Of a stretch of DNA of 64,000 nt, positions 58,985 to 64,000 are shown one piece after another. Below the pieces are notes generated by a model. It was not told where the DNA came from. It was given only the letters and a program-made list of their open reading frames with translations, and did no database searches. Position 1 is the first letter of the stretch, and each line of letters opens with the position of its first letter. The position numbers were made by a program, and so were the translations under genes. The stretch is from CAVZXS01 sp963779325 (GTDB lineage Bacteria > Bacteroidota > Bacteroidia > Chitinophagales > Chitinophagaceae). The DNA lies in contig CAVZXS010000037.1 in the NCBI GenBank assembly GCA_963779325.1, positions 124,001 to 188,000 on the forward strand. Reading direction: 5' to 3'.

Positions 58985-59830
58985 ATGCGACTATTTAAAA
59001 AACTAACTGACTTACAGCGGTTTTTGGGCAACGAAAGAGCAAAGGGAAGCCAAATTGGCTTTGTACCTACTATGGGGGCATTGCATCCCGGGCATCTTTC
59101 ATTAATTCAGCAATCTACTGAACAAAATGCCTGTACCGTTTGCAGCATTTTTGTTAACCCGACTCAATTTAACGACCCGAAGGATTTTGAAAAATACCCG
59201 GTAACCATTGAAAAAGACATTGACCTGCTCGAAAAAGCCGGATGTCATGTTTTATTCTTACCGGCTGTAGAAGAAATATATCCTTCGGGTACTCAACCCG
59301 TAAAACATTACGACTTGGGCTTTTTAGAAACTGTACTGGAAGGTTCTTACCGTAAGGGTCATTTCCGGGGAGTATGCATGGTAGTGCATCGCCTGCTTGA
59401 TATTGTACAGCCGCATAATTTATACTTGGGGCAAAAAGATTACCAACAATGTATGGTAATTAAAAAATTGATTGAGCTTATAAATGTTCCCGTCAATGTA
59501 ACCATCTGCCCTACCCTGCGCGAAGCAGACGGACTGGCTATGAGCAGCCGCAACATGCGATTAAATGAAGACGAGAGAAAAAAGGCCGTTGCAATCTTTC
59601 AGGCGCTTCATTTTTTAAAAGCTAATTTTGAAAAAGGGAGTTTGGAAAATATAATTGTAAAAGCGAAAGCGAAATTGAAGGAAAACGGATTTAAAACGGA
59701 TTACCTTGCAATAGCAGATGCAGATACATTGGAAATTTTAACTGAATGGGACGGAAAAAGAAAAGCTGTTGCCCTCGCAGCCGCTTATTTAAACGAAATA
59801 CGATTGATTGATAATATAATGTTGAATTAA
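58985..59830 (+). CDS. panC: Pantothenate synthetase
   Basis: PanC joins pantoate and beta-alanine with ATP to form pantothenate, the precursor of coenzyme A. The 281-residue protein has the nucleotide-binding motif VPTMGALHPGHLSLIQQ (HxGH), FVNPTQFNDPKDFEKYP, the GQKDYQQCMVIKKL motif with the KMSKS-like downstream SSRNMRLNEDER. Length is standard. No panB or panD gene is adjacent; the same position next to a GT5-like gene is, as far as I recall, common in this group. Assignment secure. Confidence 0.97.
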   Translation: MRLFKKLTDLQRFLGNERAKGSQIGFVPTMGALHPGHLSLIQQSTEQNACTVCSIFVNPTQFNDPKDFEKYPVTIEKDIDLLEKAGCHVLFLPAVEEIYPSGTQPVKHYDLGFLETVLEGSYRKGHFRGVCMVVHRLLDIVQPHNLYLGQKDYQQCMVIKKLIELINVPVNVTICPTLREADGLAMSSRNMRLNEDERKKAVAIFQALHFLKANFEKGSLENIIVKAKAKLKENGFKTDYLAIADADTLEILTEWDGKRKAVALAAAYLNEIRLIDNIMLN

Positions 59831-59924
59831 CACGCGGTTTTTACAGAAAGCTTTCAGGGTAACAAAGAAATAATTTTATCCTTCCTGTCTTTTTTGTTTT
59901 TTACTAAATCTTATCGCCACTTAC

Positions 59925-60941
59925 ATGAAGAAAAAAATTATAACGATAGCTAAATATTTATTTTTTTTGGGGCTTGGTATTTTTTTGGTTTGGTGGTCAA
60001 TAAAAGACCTGAACAAAGAACAGGAATCACAAATAAAAAGTGCGCTTCGGCAGGCGAATTACCTGCTTTTCATACCGGTTTTCTTTATTCTCATGCTCAG
60101 TCATTTTATTCGCAGTTTGCGCTGGCGCCTGCTTATAGAACCGCTGGGACATAAACCAAAAGTCAGCAACACTTTTTTCGCCGTTATGATTGGATATTTG
60201 GCTAATCAAGCGGTACCCAGGTTGGGCGAAGTACTGAAATGCACCGTGCTCACCCGCTATGAAAAAATACCTGCTGATAAATTAATCGGTACCATTATCC
60301 TCGAAAGAATTATTGATGTACTAAGTTTATTACTGGTATTTATTACTACGCTTGCCATACAGCCCGCTATTTATTCGCAATTGATTGATGCGTTTTTTAA
60401 TTCGAAACCCGGTGAGGAAGAGAAAAAAGTATCCGGTTATTTAATTGCCGTCATCATTCTCGGTGTTATCATAGCAGCGACGGCAATATGGCTTTATGTA
60501 AAAAAGAAAAAACTCGCCGATATTATTCTTGTCATCAAAAAAATAATCAGGAGTATCATAGAAGGCGTCAGCTCTGTTCGGCATTTAAAAAAAAGAGGTC
60601 TGTTTATTCTTTATACAATTTTATTATGGTTTTTATATCTCGCCGGCGGTTACATAGGCTTTTATGCAATTCAGGAAACGCAGCAGTACGGAGTTAAAGA
60701 ATCTTTTTCTATTCTTTCGGCCGGCAGTGTGGGCATGATAGCTACACCCGGCGGCATAGGCGCCTACCCTTTTCTTATCGAAAAAACAATGATGCTCTAT
60801 GGTTTACAACAGGGCTTCGCACTGGCATTTGGTTGGCTATTGTGGCTGGCGCAAACCGGTGTTATTTTAATCGGCGGATTATTTAGCTTTACAGCCATTC
60901 CTTATTTTAATAAAAAGAAAATTAATAATGAAAACACCTGA
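59925..60941 (+). CDS. Lysylphosphatidylglycerol synthase-like membrane protein (UPF0104)
   Basis: The 338-residue protein has about eight membrane helices. Its motifs HFIRSLRWRLLIEPLGHKPK, ANQAVPRLGEVLKCTVLTRY, GTIILERIIDVLSLLLVFIT and SVGMIATPGGIGAYPFLIEK are those of the LPG_synthase_TM (UPF0104, DUF2349-like) family, which carries the flippase part of MprF and other lipid-associated functions. There is no aminoacyl transfer domain here. Its last 14 bp overlap rfaE2, so a role in envelope lipid or LPS assembly is plausible. Confidence 0.9.
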   Translation: MKKKIITIAKYLFFLGLGIFLVWWSIKDLNKEQESQIKSALRQANYLLFIPVFFILMLSHFIRSLRWRLLIEPLGHKPKVSNTFFAVMIGYLANQAVPRLGEVLKCTVLTRYEKIPADKLIGTIILERIIDVLSLLLVFITTLAIQPAIYSQLIDAFFNSKPGEEEKKVSGYLIAVIILGVIIAATAIWLYVKKKKLADIILVIKKIIRSIIEGVSSVRHLKKRGLFILYTILLWFLYLAGGYIGFYAIQETQQYGVKESFSILSAGSVGMIATPGGIGAYPFLIEKTMMLYGLQQGFALAFGWLLWLAQTGVILIGGLFSFTAIPYFNKKKINNENT

Positions 60942-61419
60942 TATTATTCCCGGAAGAATTTACACCATTGATGGTTTGAAGCATAAAGTGGCGCAACTGA
61001 AAACAATGGGCAAGTCTGTTGTTTTTACCAACGGCTGTTTTGACATACTTCACCGCGGCCATATTTATTCACTATCGCAGGCGGCGAAGGAAGCCGATTT
61101 TTTGATAGTGGCTGTAAACGCCGATGCTTCTGTAAGAAAATTAAAAGGCGAAGGAAGACCCGTGAATGAGCAAGAGTCAAGAGCATTGGTTTTGGCATCA
61201 TTGATTATGGTAGACGCCGTTATTATTTTTGAGCAAGACACACCGCTTGAATTAATAAAAACAATTTTACCCGATGTATTGGTAAAGGGCGGCGATTATA
61301 CCGAAGCGCAAATTGCCGGCGCAAAAGAAGTAGTCGCTAACGGAGGTCGTGTAAAAATCGTTCCGTTAATACAAGGTACCTCAACTTCCGACCTCATCAA
61401 AAGTATCAGGAACGCTTAG
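60928..61419 (+). CDS. rfaE2: D-glycero-beta-D-manno-heptose 1-phosphate adenylyltransferase
   Basis: The 163-residue nucleotidyltransferase corresponds to the C-terminal half of HldE and makes ADP-heptose for the LPS core. It has the HxGH site in VVFTNGCFDILHRGHIYSLS, AVNADASVRKLKGEGRPVNE, then EQDTPLELIKTILPDVLVKG and GGRVKIVPLIQGTSTSDLI. The separate kinase domain (RfaE1) is not nearby. It overlaps the preceding membrane-protein gene by 14 bp and, at the 3' end, the convergent gene by 14 bp. Confidence 0.95.
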   Translation: MKTPDIIPGRIYTIDGLKHKVAQLKTMGKSVVFTNGCFDILHRGHIYSLSQAAKEADFLIVAVNADASVRKLKGEGRPVNEQESRALVLASLIMVDAVIIFEQDTPLELIKTILPDVLVKGGDYTEAQIAGAKEVVANGGRVKIVPLIQGTSTSDLIKSIRNA

Positions 61420-62542
61420 GCACAGGAGCCGGTTGTTTTGCTTTAAAACCTGTTTTTGCAATACTTCCCAGTTCGCTGCCAATGCCAATTATTGATTTAA
61501 AATTCAACGGAAACTCCAGCAGCACATGACAGAAACTGAGGAAGAAAAGCCATTGCAGTCCTTTGGCATAATCAATAGCGTAAACAACCAATGACACTAT
61601 CCATAAAGCAATTACCGCTGCAAAACGAATTTTAGGCACCTTGTGCCAGCGAATGATTTCGGTTTTGCTGAACCAATTAAGATAATGATACATGTATGCG
61701 AATGCGATAAAACGCATGATTAAAATACCGGTTTGTGATTTGTAGATCAATGCCGTCCATATTGACGCATCATCTTTTGTAAGATCAATGCCCGGGGTAT
61801 TCTTGGCAATTTCAGCGGCATTAAAAAAACGACCCATGATACCCTGGTTCAAATCAAAAAAACCATCCGGGGAACCGGGATCGCCAAATGCTTTCATACC
61901 GTACTGCGTTACCGGAACAAATGTTTTGTCACGAAACAAAAAGAATAACAGCAGCGGGCAAATAATAAATACTAAAAAAGAAATAAGCCCGGACTGACTC
62001 CTGCTTTTTAATGCGCCGTACAAAATAAAAAAACCGGTAAAAACATATACGTGTATGAGCGTAGGTACAAAGGCTGAAAAAATATACTCGAGATTAGAAA
62101 TTTCGGATGCTTCAGTTTTAGGGACAAATGCGCCGTTTGAAATAAAAAATATAAGCAAGAGGGCAAAAATCTTCATGTAAATATTTTTTACAAAAGCCAT
62201 AATAATGGCGCCGAAGAAAGCGAGGAATAATAATTTATCGCCGAGACTCCAGTCACGGGCCATGGCGCTGTTCTCTTCATTGTTAAAAGGCCAGAAACTA
62301 TACCGGTAGGCAAAATATTCCAATGCTATAAACAAACCGATCGCTACAAGAATCAAATAGTCATATTTCCCCTTGGCAAAATATTGCCTGTCGTGCAGCC
62401 AGCTTATTTCGGTTAGGTAATGCAGCGGCCCCATAAAGGCGTAAGCGAATAAAAAAACTTCGAAAGGCATGATAAAAGCCGCCGCGCAGCTAAACAGCAT
62501 TAAACCTATATTCACCGCATTTATTCTTGTATCCTTTAGCAT
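61406..62542 (-). CDS. Polytopic membrane protein of unknown function
   Basis: ATG 62542 (MLKDTRINAVNIGLMLFSCA) is preferred to the longer frame from 62611. The 378-residue protein has about nine to ten membrane helices. Conserved-looking polar motifs are GPLHYLTEISWLHDRQYFAK near the second helix and FLSFCHVLLEFPLNFKSIIG near the end; histidines within the membrane recall carotenoid oxygenase-like or other membrane enzymes, but I cannot name the family. A soluble insertion GDPGSPDGFFDLNQGIMGRF lies mid-protein. Its 3' end overlaps convergent rfaE2 by 14 bp. Confidence 0.82.
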   Translation of the reverse strand: MLKDTRINAVNIGLMLFSCAAAFIMPFEVFLFAYAFMGPLHYLTEISWLHDRQYFAKGKYDYLILVAIGLFIALEYFAYRYSFWPFNNEENSAMARDWSLGDKLLFLAFFGAIIMAFVKNIYMKIFALLLIFFISNGAFVPKTEASEISNLEYIFSAFVPTLIHVYVFTGFFILYGALKSRSQSGLISFLVFIICPLLLFFLFRDKTFVPVTQYGMKAFGDPGSPDGFFDLNQGIMGRFFNAAEIAKNTPGIDLTKDDASIWTALIYKSQTGILIMRFIAFAYMYHYLNWFSKTEIIRWHKVPKIRFAAVIALWIVSLVVYAIDYAKGLQWLFFLSFCHVLLEFPLNFKSIIGIGSELGSIAKTGFKAKQPAPVPKRS

Positions 62543-62650
62543 AAAAAAGTTGCAATTAATGGTGCAAATTATTAAAAAAATGCTTTGCTCAGGTTTAATC
62601 CCAAAAATCAAAGGCTGACGTTATAATTTATCAGGATTACTATAAGCTAT

Positions 62651-62764
62651 CTCAAAAATATTGTTCGATATAATAGCCGGTAAGACGAGAAGACGGAAAG
62701 ATTTTATAACCGACTGCATAAAACTTATCGTCTTACCGACTTCCCGGATAAAATATTTTTTGAG
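62651..62764. repeat. 114-bp palindromic repeat, copy 2 of the dispersed family
   Basis: Ends CTCAAAAATATT and AATATTTTTTGAG are complementary with one bulge, and inside GGTAAGACG (62679-62687) pairs with CGTCTTACC (62729-62737). The left half (62667-62705) is the second copy of the repeat at 26692-26733. It lies in the 365-bp gap between the divergent membrane-protein and ppk1 genes; the remaining 62765-62907 shows no gene and probably holds the ppk1 promoter. Confidence 0.7.
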
Positions 62765-62907
62765 GTTCTTCTATTACTTACAACCAAACTCAATCCGTAG
62801 TAAACGTCTATTTTTTTAAAAATATCACTAAAATCAAATCATAAAATTCACTTCCATATGCCGTATTTCTTTAGCTTTATGAATCAGTTATTATAACAGT
62901 CATTTTA

Positions 62908-64000
62908 ATGTCGTCGCATAAACATAAAACAATAGCAAGGGATATAAGCTGGCTCTCGTTCAACGGAAGGGTATTACAGGAAGCTGCCGACAATTCCGTT
63001 CCCTTGCAGGAACGTATTCGTTTTCTCGGAATCTTTTCCAACAATCTTGATGAATTTTTCAGGGTACGGGTAGCGGCATTAAAAAGAATGATGAAGTTCG
63101 GCGCCAAAGCTCACATGCATCTGGAGCTGGACCCGCAGCAAATTCTTGATGAAATTCAGATGATTGTATTGAATCAACAGAGTGAGTTTAACCGTATTTG
63201 GCAAATTATACAGCAGCAATTAAAAAAAGAAAAAATATTTCTAAAAACCGAGAGAGAGCTTACCGAAGAACAGCAGGAAGCCGTACGAAAATATTACGAC
63301 GAGGAAGTAAGCGCCAATATAATCCCGCTGATGATTGAAAGCATTCCGAATTTTCCGCAGCTTCGCGATAAGTCTATTTACCTGGGTGTAGTAATGTGGC
63401 AAAAAGAAAGTGCGTTGAAAAAAAAATATGCATTGATTGAAATACCCAGCCGCGTATTGGGTCGTTTTTTTCAATTGCCTTCTTCTAAGCCCGATGAACA
63501 CCATATTATTTTATTAGAAGATGTGATACGATTTAACCTGCCCGATATATTTTCTTTTTTCGGTTATAATCAATACACTTCTCACATTTTTAAACTTACG
63601 CTGGATGCGGAACTCGATATTGATACCGATATGTCAACATCCATTATTCAAAAAATACAAAAAGGACTGAAGAACCGTAAAAAAGGAAAGCCCGTGCGTT
63701 TTGTATATGATAAAGAAATGGATCCGGGTTTATTAGAATACCTGATACGAAGATTAAATCTTTCGAAAAGAGATAACTTGATACCGGGCGCCAGGATTCA
63801 TAATTTCAGGCATTTTATGGATTTCCCCGCCAATGTTTTTACAAAAAAGAGCCAGCGCAGGAAACCATTTGATCACCCGGCATTAACGGAAAAAAGAGTT
63901 ACGGATGTAATAGCTGAAAGAGATATTATGCTTCATTTTCCGTATCACTCGTTTACACCCGTTATCGATTTACTCAGGGAAGCAGCAATGGATCCGGATG
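62908..64000 (+). CDS. ppk1: Polyphosphate kinase 1 (3' end beyond window)
   Basis: The frame opens at ATG 62908 (MSSHKHKTIARDISWLSFNG) and is open to base 64000, giving 364 visible residues of about 700. RDISWLSFNGRVLQEAAD and IRFLGIFSNNLDEFFRVRVA are the PPK1 N-terminal domain; IPSRVLGRFFQLP and HHIILLEDVIRFNLPDIF are the head domain; NLIPGARIHNFRHFMDFP and DIMLHFPYHSFTPVIDLLRE belong to the catalytic region before the autophosphorylated histidine, which lies downstream of the window. The enzyme makes polyphosphate from ATP. Assignment is secure; completeness cannot be checked. Confidence 0.95.
   Translation, partial: MSSHKHKTIARDISWLSFNGRVLQEAADNSVPLQERIRFLGIFSNNLDEFFRVRVAALKRMMKFGAKAHMHLELDPQQILDEIQMIVLNQQSEFNRIWQIIQQQLKKEKIFLKTERELTEEQQEAVRKYYDEEVSANIIPLMIESIPNFPQLRDKSIYLGVVMWQKESALKKKYALIEIPSRVLGRFFQLPSSKPDEHHIILLEDVIRFNLPDIFSFFGYNQYTSHIFKLTLDAELDIDTDMSTSIIQKIQKGLKNRKKGKPVRFVYDKEMDPGLLEYLIRRLNLSKRDNLIPGARIHNFRHFMDFPANVFTKKSQRRKPFDHPALTEKRVTDVIAERDIMLHFPYHSFTPVIDLLREAAMDPD

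Overview
The window looks like chromosome of a Bacteroidota bacterium, most plausibly of the Chitinophagaceae or a close relative. The pointers are a PorW/SprE-type TPR protein of the type IX secretion/gliding machinery, a DUF4270 lipoprotein, a bactofilin plus AtpZ cluster, a TonB-dependent receptor with an N-terminal carboxypeptidase-like domain, many short lipoprotein signal peptides, little use of Shine-Dalgarno sites, and repeated TAnnTTTG/TAnnTTCG -7 promoter boxes. Taxonomy is inferred from gene content only. No rRNA, tRNA, CRISPR array, phage or complete insertion sequence was recognised.

Layout. 1-9965: a truncated gamma-glutamyltransferase gene (minus), prmA, plsY, an M48 lipoprotein protease, a DUF3052-like gene with its own promoter and terminator, a CYTH protein convergent with dnaG, and a tightly coupled three-gene cell-envelope operon (two LVIVD-type lipoproteins and a putative beta-barrel). 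10159-16079: a coiled-coil protein, an EF-G paralogue, a FtsX-type ABC permease, then a small A+T-rich stretch with an exported protein and a VOC/PhnB-like protein separated by a long imperfect inverted repeat. 16595-25372: one 8.8-kb gene for a three-module cyclic beta-1,2-glucan synthase (GT84, GH189-like, GH94), followed by a zinc alcohol dehydrogenase. 26770-27483: a GNAT-like gene broken by one in-frame TAG and an intact small basic partner. 27555-32887: a minus-strand cluster of two DUF4331 proteins, a TPR lipoprotein and a TonB-dependent receptor, with a decayed fasciclin gene at its upstream edge. 33144-38450: EVE protein, two small envelope proteins, a sirtuin, cupin, a saccharopine-dehydrogenase-like enzyme and a GYF_2-type membrane protein.

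38735-49410: gyrA and a TPR protein, several small unknown genes, a type-II NADH dehydrogenase with an 18-bp palindrome over its promoter, a DUF3817/GNAT pair, and a minus-strand chain of overlapping genes: an M23-like membrane stub without a peptidase domain, bactofilin, AtpZ, a small membrane protein and a SprT-like protein. 49554-64000: PorW, PBP1A, metK, DUF4270, a half-length GT5 protein, panC, a LPG-synthase-like membrane protein overlapping rfaE2, a polytopic membrane protein, and the 5' part of ppk1.

The window is mostly housekeeping and envelope genes. Its unusual content lies in the intergenic DNA: several gaps carry long inverted repeats or repeats shared between distant sites, and two genes are visibly decaying. 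The most distinctive loci are the glucan synthase, the DUF4331/TonB cluster, the broken GNAT gene with its small partner, and the 116-bp element with perfect 29-bp arms at 32996-33111. None is proven to be a new system. Many coding starts were moved to an internal ATG or GTG where a signal peptide, family start or gene overlap argued for it.
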